64,000 nt of DNA from a virus, in the IMG/VR virus record IMGVR_UViG_3300033183_000354, positions 62,001-126,000 of that record; one strand, written 5' to 3'. The translations under genes and the position numbers were made by a program. Every line of letters starts with the position of its first letter. Positions within the stretch are counted from its first letter, which is position 1. Positions 32,404-39,459 of this stretch are shown here, piece after piece. Under the pieces are notes generated by a model, which had not been told where the DNA came from, did no database searches, and was given only the letters and a program-made list of their open reading frames with translations.

Positions 32404-32555
32404 TGTTTGAAGTATTTCTCACAAATTTTGGCTTTACTCACAGCTCTCATAAAACTTTAGAAGATGCGATTAAGGCTGCCAAGAATACTGGTTTTCAGTG
32501 TCACATCTTTAAGAGTACAGATCCTTTCACTATCTTAAAGACGGTATGGAACTAA
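32403..32555 (+). CDS. Small conserved protein (50 aa)
   Basis: 50 residues in a TAATG-coupled pair. EVFLTNFGFTHSSHKTLEDA and AAKNTGFQCHIFK resemble a short phage family that I recall. Probably alpha/beta. Function unknown. Overlaps the next ATG as TAATG. Confidence 0.6.
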   Translation: MFEVFLTNFGFTHSSHKTLEDAIKAAKNTGFQCHIFKSTDPFTILKTVWN

Positions 32556-32914
32556 TGACTATGCATCTTGTTCATGGTATGTCTACCACATCAACTCGAA
32601 AGCGTAAGACCAAGCGTACTCCTGGCTGGCAGAAAGCCGAAGCTAAACACAATGCTTGGCTGCGTAAGATGGGTGTGCATCCTGATCAGCTCAAAACAAA
32701 GGAGAAATCAAGTGGCGCGAGTATTCCGAATTATGCAGAGACACGCTTCAGCATCCCGACGTCGGACGTCGTTACACCCATCGCAGGAAAGCGAAAGGCA
32801 CAAGAGTATTCAGGAGACTACATCGTCGGGCTCGCAACAATGCACAAATCAAACACAGTTCCAGTGGGTAGATCCGATTCCCCAGAAATATATGCACAAA
32901 TGAGGCGAAATTAA
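32555..32914 (+). CDS. Conserved basic phage protein
   Basis: 119 residues from ATG 32555. The pattern KRTPGWQKAEAKHNAWLRKM, then IPNYAETRFSIPTSD, and near the end VGLATMHKSNTVPV with a final RRN, is one I recall from many marine phages. Basic N-terminus suggests DNA or RNA contact. Function not established. Confidence 0.72.
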   Translation: MTMHLVHGMSTTSTRKRKTKRTPGWQKAEAKHNAWLRKMGVHPDQLKTKEKSSGASIPNYAETRFSIPTSDVVTPIAGKRKAQEYSGDYIVGLATMHKSNTVPVGRSDSPEIYAQMRRN

Positions 32915-32917
32915 TGG

Positions 32918-32946
32918 TTTACTTTTGTGGAAAACTGTAGTAGAAT
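32918..32946 (+). promoter_or_regulatory. Sigma70-like promoter with long leader
   Basis: TTTACT (32918-32923), 17-nt spacer, TAGAAT (32941-32946), just after the previous stop. The next confident gene begins at 33193, so the transcript has a ~240-nt leader holding a possible small ORF and GC-rich hairpins. Confidence 0.6.
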
Positions 32947-32982
32947 ATATCTACAATAAAAAATTGTCGAACGAGTATAAAC

Positions 32983-33090
32983 GTGGTTAAGCCTGTAAAC
33001 GACATTAAAATTAAGACGCAGGTGGGAATGAAGAGCCCTCATAAGAAAGACTCAACTGGGAATGGTCCGTTCGTCCAGTCTAAAAATTAA
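32983..33090 (+). CDS. Possible 35-aa protein with GTG start
   Basis: GTG 32983 opens 35 codons (MVKPVNDIKIKTQVGMKSPH, then HKKDSTGNGPFVQSKN) with a TAA at 33088. The sequence looks protein-like and resembles short basic phage proteins, but the ribosome-binding site is weak (GAG 8 nt upstream). ATG 33028 would give a 20-residue product. A non-coding leader is the alternative. Confidence 0.4.
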   Translation: MVKPVNDIKIKTQVGMKSPHKKDSTGNGPFVQSKN

Positions 33091-33192
33091 GGAACGCGCG
33101 AGTTACGAGGCCCCCGGGCTCGAAAATAGAATGAAAAAGACCGTCCTAGGAATCGGTTTGGGGTCCCATATTATTATTGAGGAGCAAACATA
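33091..33192 (+). other. GC-rich structured leader before 33193
   Basis: A region unusually rich in G and C for this genome. Complementary arms include CGAG/CTCG with CCC/GGG inside (around 33100-33125) and ACCG/CGGT (around 33140-33160). It ends with TGAGGAG before ATG 33193. Possible folded 5' leader; no known riboswitch recognised. Confidence 0.35.
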
Positions 33193-34317
33193 ATGGCATT
33201 ACAAAAACGTAAGAAGAAAACAGTTCGCGCTCGTGCGCGTACAGGGATAGCTGCAGCACCTATCGATAAGGGCTTTGAGGCTGTTAAAGATTATTTCCAT
33301 ATGGAGATCGATCGTAAAGACATCTCAGCTCAAATCAAGACTTATATCAAGAAAACATTGAATAAGTCAGATCAGCGCGCCGCGCTTGCCTGTCCTGAAT
33401 ATAAGTTTGTTCTCGGATATTTAGGTGCCACAGCATTTTGGAATAATCAAGGGTTGACTCAATGTGATAAATCAAAGTCATATACAGCACACTTAGATGC
33501 TAAGATTGCTGATCTAGTAGTACTTGGTAAGACCATCTTAGCAGAGAAAAAGGCTGAAGCAAAGACAGAAAGTAACGTAATAACACTTTCTCCAGCACAA
33601 CGCCTTCAGAATAAGATTAGTAATACTATTATGCAAGATCTACTTAATCTCGAAGATCAGTGGATCGAAGGTAAGAAGACTACAATTGATGTTTATCTTC
33701 TCTTTAAGAAATACAGTTTGGCTGGATCGGCTACATTGCCAGTCCGCCAGGTGATTGAGGGATGGTTGCTAGATTATGAAGATGCATACCATAAGCGTTG
33801 TGACCAAGCCGTCGAGGGCTATTCACATGTGAAAAGACCTGAACTCAATCGCCGCATTAAAGCGTGTCAAGACATGCTCCTCGATCTTGACCGCATTAAG
33901 TCCGCAGCGAAGGCTACTCGTAAAACTCGAGTCAAACAGCCTAAAGCTGCGGACAAACAAATCTCGAAGGTTAAATACAAGACCGAAGATACTACATATA
34001 AACTAGTATCAATCCCACCAATTCAAATGGTCGGTAAGATTCGATTGTATACCTTCAATACGAAGACTCGTACTCTTACAGAGTATGTAACACAAAGTAC
34101 AAATGGGTTTGAAATCTCAGGTAGTACTATCAAGAACATTGATACTGTTAATAGTCGTCAAGTTCGTCTTCGTAAACCAGATGAGTTTCTTCCGCTTGTG
34201 CTAACAAAAACTGTAAGACAGGTTGACGCCGAGTGGAAGAAGCTCACTACTAAAACAAGTGTGCCAAACGGTCGTATTAATGCAGATACTATTCTATTGA
34301 GGGTATTAGACAAATGA
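33193..34317 (+). CDS. Large conserved phage protein, unknown function (374 aa)
   Basis: 374 residues with GAGGAG upstream. Very basic N-terminus (ALQKRKKKTVRARARTG), a helical middle, and a Lys-rich linker near residues 235-260 followed by a beta-rich C-terminal domain (YKLVSIPPIQMVGKIRLYTF). No catalytic motif. The basic start could bind DNA. Overlaps the next gene by 4 nt. Confidence 0.7.
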   Translation: MALQKRKKKTVRARARTGIAAAPIDKGFEAVKDYFHMEIDRKDISAQIKTYIKKTLNKSDQRAALACPEYKFVLGYLGATAFWNNQGLTQCDKSKSYTAHLDAKIADLVVLGKTILAEKKAEAKTESNVITLSPAQRLQNKISNTIMQDLLNLEDQWIEGKKTTIDVYLLFKKYSLAGSATLPVRQVIEGWLLDYEDAYHKRCDQAVEGYSHVKRPELNRRIKACQDMLLDLDRIKSAAKATRKTRVKQPKAADKQISKVKYKTEDTTYKLVSIPPIQMVGKIRLYTFNTKTRTLTEYVTQSTNGFEISGSTIKNIDTVNSRQVRLRKPDEFLPLVLTKTVRQVDAEWKKLTTKTSVPNGRINADTILLRVLDK

Positions 34318-34580
34318 TTAAAGTAGATTATGAAGAAGAAGTGATGATGCTTCGCAAGAAGGTTAGAGCCTATGAGGATACAAACTCTCAGGCATCAGAT
34401 GAACTCGTTGTAAAATCCTTGAAGAAATACTATGATATTTGTAGTATACCTGACAAGGTTGATTTGTCAGACGACATCATCGAACCAGATGAAGAACTGC
34501 TTAAGGCAATTAATCGAGTTCTTGCTGATTATATGCCCCAGGATGACTATGATAGGTGGAAAAATGAAAACAATCTCTGA
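34314..34580 (+). CDS. Small acidic helical protein (88 aa)
   Basis: 88 residues, ATGA overlap with the upstream stop. N-terminal coiled coil (EEEVMMLRKKVRAYEDT) and an acidic middle. Overlaps the next gene by 17 nt. Not recognised. Confidence 0.6.
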   Translation: MIKVDYEEEVMMLRKKVRAYEDTNSQASDELVVKSLKKYYDICSIPDKVDLSDDIIEPDEELLKAINRVLADYMPQDDYDRWKNENNL

Positions 34581-34785
34581 CGAAGAATATGAGTTATTTC
34601 AAAAACTAAAAACTATTGTAAAGCACTCTAATCCAGAACGCTCTGGTGTATTTTTCATCTGCGGTGCTGGAGGTGAACGAGACAACATGGGTTTACCAGA
34701 AAGAATCAATGTTTGTCCTGCGTATGGGTTAGATGGAATGGCACAGTATACAAAGTCGAAAGACTATTCAGCACCAGGGTGGTAA
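34564..34785 (+). CDS. Small conserved phage protein (73 aa)
   Basis: 73 residues from ATG 34564. GVFFICGAGGERDNMGLPER then NVCPAYGLDGMAQYTK and a KDYSAPGW end, a set I recall as conserved in marine T4-like phages. Two Cys could bind metal. Function unknown. Confidence 0.72.
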   Translation: MKTISDEEYELFQKLKTIVKHSNPERSGVFFICGAGGERDNMGLPERINVCPAYGLDGMAQYTKSKDYSAPGW

Positions 34786-34787
34786 AA

Positions 34788-35117
34788 ATGACTGAATATA
34801 AACCAGACAACTGGGTGATTATCAAAATGAAAGGTGATGATCCACACTATCGAGTACTTGCCGGCTGGTCGGGTGGTTATTTGGATGGTGATAGTTGGCG
34901 TATAAACAGCGGTATTACTCGTCACGAATTTGATGGAGATTACTGGTATTTCTATGGATCTTCTGGAAGTTGTTATAAATGCCATGTTGATAGTTATCAT
35001 TTGAGAATGAACAATGCACACGTCTGGGGACAATTACAAGAACTGCATGGCGTTAAAGTAGAGATGCTTGAAAATCTAGCATGGACTAAAAAAGATTGGG
35101 ATTGGATAATTAAATGA
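34788..35117 (+). CDS. Conserved phage protein (109 aa)
   Basis: 109 residues from ATG 34788, 2 nt after the previous stop. Beta-rich: HYRVLAGWSGGYLDGDSWR, then DGDYWYFYGSSGSCYKC, a pattern I recall from marine T4-like phages. No enzyme motif. Overlaps the next gene by 4 nt. Confidence 0.7.
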   Translation: MTEYKPDNWVIIKMKGDDPHYRVLAGWSGGYLDGDSWRINSGITRHEFDGDYWYFYGSSGSCYKCHVDSYHLRMNNAHVWGQLQELHGVKVEMLENLAWTKKDWDWIIK

Positions 35118-35434
35118 GTAATGATTATGTAGTTGTAACAACAATCAGTCAGTTTAGACACCGATATGTGATGCATAAGGATGATCTACAAAAACTGAAT
35201 CCTGATATTCCTGTCAATCCCATTGAATGGGCTTGTGATACAGTCACTTCAGAAGAAGCAGAAGAGTTTTCTCAGTATTGGTTAGGTGAGACTATTATCG
35301 ATACTACCACAATGACAAAAGATGAAATGTTGGAACTGTTTGATCAAGATAACGACTATCTGAAAGATTGGACACATGAGTATAAAATTGAGTGGGTTAG
35401 GAAGAATCTAAAAGGAAAAGATGACCATGACTAA
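35114..35434 (+). CDS. Small acidic phage protein (106 aa)
   Basis: 106 residues, ATGA overlap. Acidic, mixed alpha/beta, with TISQFRHRYVMHKDDLQKLN and EEAEEFSQYWLGE. Not recognised. Overlaps the next ORF by 14 nt. Confidence 0.62.
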   Translation: MSNDYVVVTTISQFRHRYVMHKDDLQKLNPDIPVNPIEWACDTVTSEEAEEFSQYWLGETIIDTTTMTKDEMLELFDQDNDYLKDWTHEYKIEWVRKNLKGKDDHD

Positions 35435-35609
35435 GGTATTAATGTGTGATCCACCGAGTGGGTGGAAGTATGGATTTCCAAAGCCAATGCCTAGAGATGT
35501 CAAAGATGTCAAAGCGTGGTTGGTAGAGAATGGTTATCCACAAAGAGAAATTGATCAGTGTGGTGATCATTTCTGGGTAAGACATTGGGAGACGGAACTT
35601 GACAATTGA
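35421..35609 (+). CDS. Small conserved phage protein (62 aa)
   Basis: 62 residues; ATG 35427 is an alternative start and has better spacing from AAGGA. Conserved-looking block MCDPPSGWKYGFPKPMPRDV and a NGYPQREIDQCG turn. The stop overlaps the TTG of gene 33. Function unknown. Confidence 0.65.
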   Translation: MTMTKVLMCDPPSGWKYGFPKPMPRDVKDVKAWLVENGYPQREIDQCGDHFWVRHWETELDN

Positions 35610-35841
35610 AGAAAACTTTTTAACTAAATCTAAATTTACTAAGCTTATTGAAGCAACAGTAGTTGAGACACGACTATCGTATATGGATACGATCTTACAT
35701 CTTTGTGAAGAAAACAACATTGATCCAGAAGATGTAAAGAAATTCATCTCGCCTATCATCAAAGATAAGCTAGAGGCAGAGGCAATGGCCTTAAACTTTT
35801 TGCCAAAACAAAATACATTAGACTCGTCTTTATTTGAATAG
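35599..35841 (+). CDS. 33: Late transcription coactivator gp33
   Basis: 80 residues from TTG 35599, with GGGAG 7 nt upstream. The helical pattern KSKFTKLIEATVVETRLSYM, LHLCEENNIDPEDVKKFISP and a C-terminal hydrophobic patch (LDSSLFE) fit T4-type gp33, which bridges RNA polymerase beta-flap and the sliding clamp to activate late promoters. Position directly upstream of gene 32 also matches T4-like phages. It links to the late boxes described elsewhere. Confidence 0.72.
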   Translation: MTIEENFLTKSKFTKLIEATVVETRLSYMDTILHLCEENNIDPEDVKKFISPIIKDKLEAEAMALNFLPKQNTLDSSLFE

Positions 35842-35856
35842 TACGTATATATACTA

Positions 35857-35885
35857 TGTACAATACAGTCGATACGATGTATAAT
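35857..35885 (+). promoter_or_regulatory. Sigma70-like promoter of gene 32
   Basis: TGTACA (35857-35862), 17-nt spacer, TATAAT (35880-35885). Leader of about 30 nt before ATG 35924, with AAGGA as ribosome-binding site. Gives gene 32 its own strong early expression. Confidence 0.72.
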
Positions 35886-35923
35886 ACTACAGTTAATATT
35901 ACAGCACATACAAGGATACAAAC

Positions 35924-36838
35924 ATGTCATTCGAAAATCTAAAACGCAATCGCGACCAAATCTCCAAACTTGTTCAAGCAGCCGAAGCCACCAACGGAGG
36001 TGGTGAAAAGAAGTCGTATGTCGATGAACGAATTTGGAAACCTACAGTAGACAAAGCGGGTAACGGCTATGCAGTCATTCGATTCCTCCCAGCAGCAGAA
36101 GGCCAAGAACTCCCATGGGTTCGATACTGGGATCATGGATTCAAAGGACCAACCGGTCAGTGGTATATCGAAAACAGCCTTACTTCTATTGGTCAACCTG
36201 ATCCAGTTGGTGAACTCAACTCAAAGTTGTGGAATTCTGGGTTCGAGGAAGACAAAGAAAAAGCCCGAGCACAAAAGCGTCGACTCCACTATGTAACTAA
36301 TATCCTCGTTCTTCAGGATCCAAGTGCTCCTCAAAACGAAGGTAAAGTATTCCTCTATAAGTTTGGTAAAAAGATCTTTGATAAGATCATGGACTCTATG
36401 CAACCAGACTTTGCAGATGAAACACCAGTCAATCCATTTGACTTTTGGTCAGGTGCAGACTTTAAGTTGAAGATCCGTCAAGTAGAAGGATATCGTAATT
36501 ATGATAAGTCGGAGTTTGCAGGAACATCTTCTCTCTATGATGGAGATGAATCCAAGTTGGAAACAGTCTATAACCAACTACATGATCTCAGTGAGTTCAC
36601 CGATCCAAAGAACTACAAAACGTATGACGAGCTCAAAGCAAAGTTGATGCGTGTTCTCGGTGAAGAGGCCACAGCAGGTTCATATACGATTAAGCAAGAA
36701 GCGATGATCAATGAACCGGCACCAATGCTTGAACCTCGTTCAGCTGAACCAGTAACGGCAGATCAATTGTCTGCTAGCTCACTCGAAGATGACGATGATA
36801 CCATGTCATATTTCGCTCGGTTAGCTAGTGACGAATAA
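35924..36838 (+). CDS. 32: Single-stranded DNA-binding protein gp32
   Basis: 304 residues, near T4 gp32 (301). Basic N-terminal arm (FENLKRNRDQISKLV) for cooperativity, OB core with VIRFLPAAEGQELPWVRYW and HYVTNILVLQDP, and an acidic C-terminal tail (SSLEDDDDTMSYF) that recruits replication partners. The region of the T4 zinc ligands has no cysteines, so this protein should not bind that zinc ion. It coats ssDNA during replication and recombination. Confidence 0.92.
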   Translation: MSFENLKRNRDQISKLVQAAEATNGGGEKKSYVDERIWKPTVDKAGNGYAVIRFLPAAEGQELPWVRYWDHGFKGPTGQWYIENSLTSIGQPDPVGELNSKLWNSGFEEDKEKARAQKRRLHYVTNILVLQDPSAPQNEGKVFLYKFGKKIFDKIMDSMQPDFADETPVNPFDFWSGADFKLKIRQVEGYRNYDKSEFAGTSSLYDGDESKLETVYNQLHDLSEFTDPKNYKTYDELKAKLMRVLGEEATAGSYTIKQEAMINEPAPMLEPRSAEPVTADQLSASSLEDDDDTMSYFARLASDE

Positions 36839-36944
36839 TATATATAATTCTGCATCCACATTTTATTTCGTGGCTCTGCTGAATAAAGGGGTTGGCCGCC
36901 AGAAATAAGCTCGTACAGATCAACGGTTAGTCTGTCAAATAAGC

Positions 36945-37013
36945 ATGTGGATGATCTAATAGGTAAGATGCTGGGATAACTCGGCAATGGGAGTTCGAAT
37001 CTCTCTCCACATA
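36945..37013 (+). tRNA. tRNA-like element, probably degenerate
   Basis: Acceptor ATGTGGA/TCCACAT, D arm ATCT/AGAT and T arm GGGAG-TTCGAAT-CTCTC all pair well, but only 19 nt remain for anticodon arm plus variable loop, about 3 too few, so no normal anticodon can be placed. CCA does not follow directly (it lies at 37016). Probably a remnant or a tRNA-like structure. Confidence 0.45.
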
Positions 37014-37022
37014 CTCCATAAA

Positions 37023-37204
37023 GCGTCCTCGAACCGGGCGCTAGGATATGTCTGATTATGCTATGTAGGGTCGATATATCTGACAGGGAAGTAACCCGTT
37101 TTAGATCGATAGCTATCTCTATATTGGGTGGCGGTATAGAGCGATATATCAAATGCCTTCTGCAGAGCGGTAGGTATAGGCCACCCCAAATTTTGTTTAT
37201 TTTA
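37023..37204 (+). ncRNA. Candidate structured RNA ending in a terminator-like hairpin
   Basis: No credible ORF. Three hairpins in succession: GCGTCC/GGGCGC with a 7-nt loop (37023-37041); TCGAT/ATCGA enclosing GGG/CCC (37071-37109); GGGTGGC/GCCACCC (37126-37186) followed by a T-rich run. Flanked by a tRNA-like element and tRNA-Gly. Family not recognised. Confidence 0.35.
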
Positions 37205-37254
37205 AGTCATAGATTGTTACTCATAGTACTAATTGAATGACTATAATAAACCTT

Positions 37255-37328
37255 GCGGGTATAGTATAATGGTATTACAATCGCCTTCCAAGCCAAAGAC
37301 CTCGGTTCGATTCCGGGTACCCGCTCCA
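37255..37328 (+). tRNA. tRNA-Gly (anticodon TCC)
   Basis: 74 nt. Acceptor GCGGGTA/TACCCGC, anticodon loop CTTCCAA giving TCC, T loop TTCGATT, encoded CCA after discriminator T. Reads GGA. Confidence 0.9.
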
Positions 37329-37420
37329 GTTTAGGTCAGCCAACCGATTAGGCCTAGTCGCTGAGTAAGCCTCGGACAAAAGTTGGTGCAACTGAAAGGA
37401 GAGAGACTACTTCGGTAGTC
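37329..37420 (+). ncRNA. Candidate structured RNA between tRNA-Gly and terminator
   Basis: Complementary blocks CCAAC/GTTGG and CCGA/TCGG enclose a branched interior, AGTTG/CAACT makes a local hairpin, and GACTAC-TTCG-GTAGTC (37405-37420) is a perfect UUCG hairpin. No ORF. May be a small RNA co-transcribed with tRNA-Gly. Confidence 0.35.
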
Positions 37421-37424
37421 GGGG

Positions 37425-37453
37425 ATTAGGAGACTTCGGTCTCCTAATTCTTT
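37425..37453 (+). terminator. Terminator with UUCG tetraloop
   Basis: Perfect 10-bp stem ATTAGGAGAC/GTCTCCTAAT around TTCG (37425-37448), then TCTTT. It separates the plus-strand tRNA/RNA unit from the convergent minus-strand structural genes ending at 37452. Confidence 0.8.
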
Positions 37454-39287
37454 ATGGGCCTTGATCCCAAATCATCTCGCTAGGATTAAATGAACTCACA
37501 TCACCGCGTGGAAGAAAGGTGTTATTTTCATTTTGAATAGAAACGTTATCACCTACTTGACCTACAGCTACAGTTCCTCTTGATACAGGTACATTATTAT
37601 TTGTTGAAGCAGTAATTTGAGCTGCGCCAGACGCGACACCACTATCAACTTGAGGCTTGCTTATGGCTTGTCGCGGCTTGGGTGCCGGTGTATAACTCTC
37701 ATCAAATGTATTAGTGTCAGGCAATGTTGATGCAACGCGGGCCGCTTCTCTTAATTTTAGTTCTTCATCTGTCTTTCCAATGAGCCATGCTGCAACTTTT
37801 CTTCCGGCATAATCACCACCAAAATAACCAGCTAGTGTTCCAATGACACCACCAATGAGTGTTCCCGGTCCAGGGAATGCACTACCAATAGCACCTCCAA
37901 GTAATCCGAATCCAATCGTTCCAAGTGTTCCTCCAATAAGAGGACCTAATTGTTCAATCTTTTCATCCATGCTTAGACTATCATCCATCATAATTGATGC
38001 TGCCAGCGCGCTATCGAGTGCAGCAAAGAGTAACGCTGAACCCGGAATCCCACGTAAGCCTTTAATCCGTGGAAACTTTTGCCACCATTTGGCTCCAGTA
38101 CCAACTGGCTTCATCTTCTTTAAGTCTGCTTCACTTAATACTTGACTAGTCGCTTTACCATCTGCACCGGCGATCGCATAGTTGCCTTTAGCAGTCTTTA
38201 CAACGTTCTTACCGTCTAATGTACCATAGACTCGAGGAGCTGATGGCATCCTAGTATTTGCTGCCCTTTGAGCATCAATTTCTGCTGCAGTAGGACCTCT
38301 ACGTACCATATTAGATACGCCCTTTGCAGCTAAAGCTGCGCCACCAGCGACAGCAGCCCCTCCAACAATATCTTCGGTTGTAATTTCTCCTGATCCATCA
38401 TCACCTACTATACCATCAAAAAATTTATCATATACGTATGTTCCAGCTGCAACTGCAGCTGCTATTGCAAGAAGCCTTCCTCCTTTGCGCGTGCCAGCAA
38501 ATAGTGCAATATTTTTTAAACCTCTCATAAATGGACCAGGGGCAATGAGCAATGCCATACCAGCAAGAAGACCTGCAGTTTCTTTAAAGTTTGATGTTAA
38601 TGTATCCCAGTCTCCTGTGATAAGAGCATTTATACCATCTAACCCTTTACCTACACCTTCTTGGAGTGCTACCATTACCTTTGTTAAATCTGGCAACTTA
38701 ATTCCAAGATCATCTAATTTCTTTTTTAAGTTTTCTCCAAGTTCACCAAGCTTGTTCATATTCTCGTCAGTGGCAAGAGCACCGACTGCAACACCAATGA
38801 GACCGAATCTCTTGCCTAGAAGCGAACCAAATGAACCACCAAGTGTCGCTCTTTCGGCCGCATCGCCGAGTTCTTTTTTTCCAGTTTGACTTGTTACCCA
38901 ATCTCCAATCTCATCTGCAAAGACTACACCAAGAGCAGCAGGAATACCTTTCTTTGCAAACGTACCAAATAGTGATTTACCAAAGGCAAGGAGTCCACCG
39001 CCGGTTAATAATCCAGTCGGTAACGTCGTAAATTTATCAAACTTATCTCCAAGAGATGAAGCTCCACGACCAATAGCTCCACCCGCTGCGCCTACACTTA
39101 CACCAATCTTTTGCATCAGAGATTGTTTCATCTCTCTTTGTTCTTCAAGCTCATCGCCTTTCTTTGTTTCCATATAAGAAACAAAGCGATCAATAGCACC
39201 ACTCGTTTTAGCAGTGTTATCGCTCACTTGCGTAAGGATTTTACCTTGAGATAAAAGAGTATCGTTGAGTGCAGCTAAACTAGACAT
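37452..39287 (-). CDS. Candidate tail tape measure / hub protein (gp29-like)
   Basis: 611 residues (T4 gp29 is 590). Helical N-terminus, then many Gly/Ala-rich hydrophobic stretches (LIGVAVGALATD, GGALAAKGVSNMV, GTLGTIGFGLLGGAIGSAF), usual for tape measure proteins that contact membrane. C-terminal ~100 residues polar and low-complexity. Directly downstream of gp26 and its frameshift extension, the arrangement seen in many tailed phages for chaperone and tape measure. Sequence identity to gp29 cannot be claimed; other hub proteins are possible. Confidence 0.55.
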   Translation of the reverse strand: MSSLAALNDTLLSQGKILTQVSDNTAKTSGAIDRFVSYMETKKGDELEEQREMKQSLMQKIGVSVGAAGGAIGRGASSLGDKFDKFTTLPTGLLTGGGLLAFGKSLFGTFAKKGIPAALGVVFADEIGDWVTSQTGKKELGDAAERATLGGSFGSLLGKRFGLIGVAVGALATDENMNKLGELGENLKKKLDDLGIKLPDLTKVMVALQEGVGKGLDGINALITGDWDTLTSNFKETAGLLAGMALLIAPGPFMRGLKNIALFAGTRKGGRLLAIAAAVAAGTYVYDKFFDGIVGDDGSGEITTEDIVGGAAVAGGAALAAKGVSNMVRRGPTAAEIDAQRAANTRMPSAPRVYGTLDGKNVVKTAKGNYAIAGADGKATSQVLSEADLKKMKPVGTGAKWWQKFPRIKGLRGIPGSALLFAALDSALAASIMMDDSLSMDEKIEQLGPLIGGTLGTIGFGLLGGAIGSAFPGPGTLIGGVIGTLAGYFGGDYAGRKVAAWLIGKTDEELKLREAARVASTLPDTNTFDESYTPAPKPRQAISKPQVDSGVASGAAQITASTNNNVPVSRGTVAVGQVGDNVSIQNENNTFLPRGDVSSFNPSEMIWDQGP

Positions 39288-39409
39288 TATTGATTTGCTC
39301 TTTCGTTCTGTTCTTTTATAAATTCATTTAATAATGCAATATAAATTTCTCTCTCCCACGGTATCATATTATCCAGCTCAGTTAGAGAATAACTAAAATG
39401 TTGCATCAT
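39287..39409 (-). CDS. gp26 -1-frame extension or small independent ORF
   Basis: The conserved peptide MMQHFSYSLTELDNMIPWER, continuing to NERANQ, is encoded here in the -1 frame relative to gp26. The frame is open from the T8 tract at 39462-39469, giving 58 codons, but the first ATG is at 39409 and has no ribosome-binding site. Translation by -1 frameshifting from gene 26 is therefore the better explanation. The stop overlaps the tape measure ATG (TAATG). Similar short proteins follow gp26 in marine T4-like phages as I recall. Confidence 0.65.
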   Translation of the reverse strand: MMQHFSYSLTELDNMIPWEREIYIALLNEFIKEQNERANQ

Positions 39410-39459
39410 TGTAAAATTAGTTCTATAAAAGTTCTCTAACGTTTCATGAGAGAGATTAA

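Noticed and set aside
33134-33193. 20-codon ORF MKKTVLGIGLGS... before 33193
   Set aside because: Its end runs through the ribosome-binding site of the next gene, and the region is better explained as leader hairpins.
37843-38889. Plus-strand ORFs of 100 and 134 codons opposite the tape measure candidate
   Set aside because: Antisense shadows with low-complexity composition; the minus-strand frame is long, continuous and in an operon.
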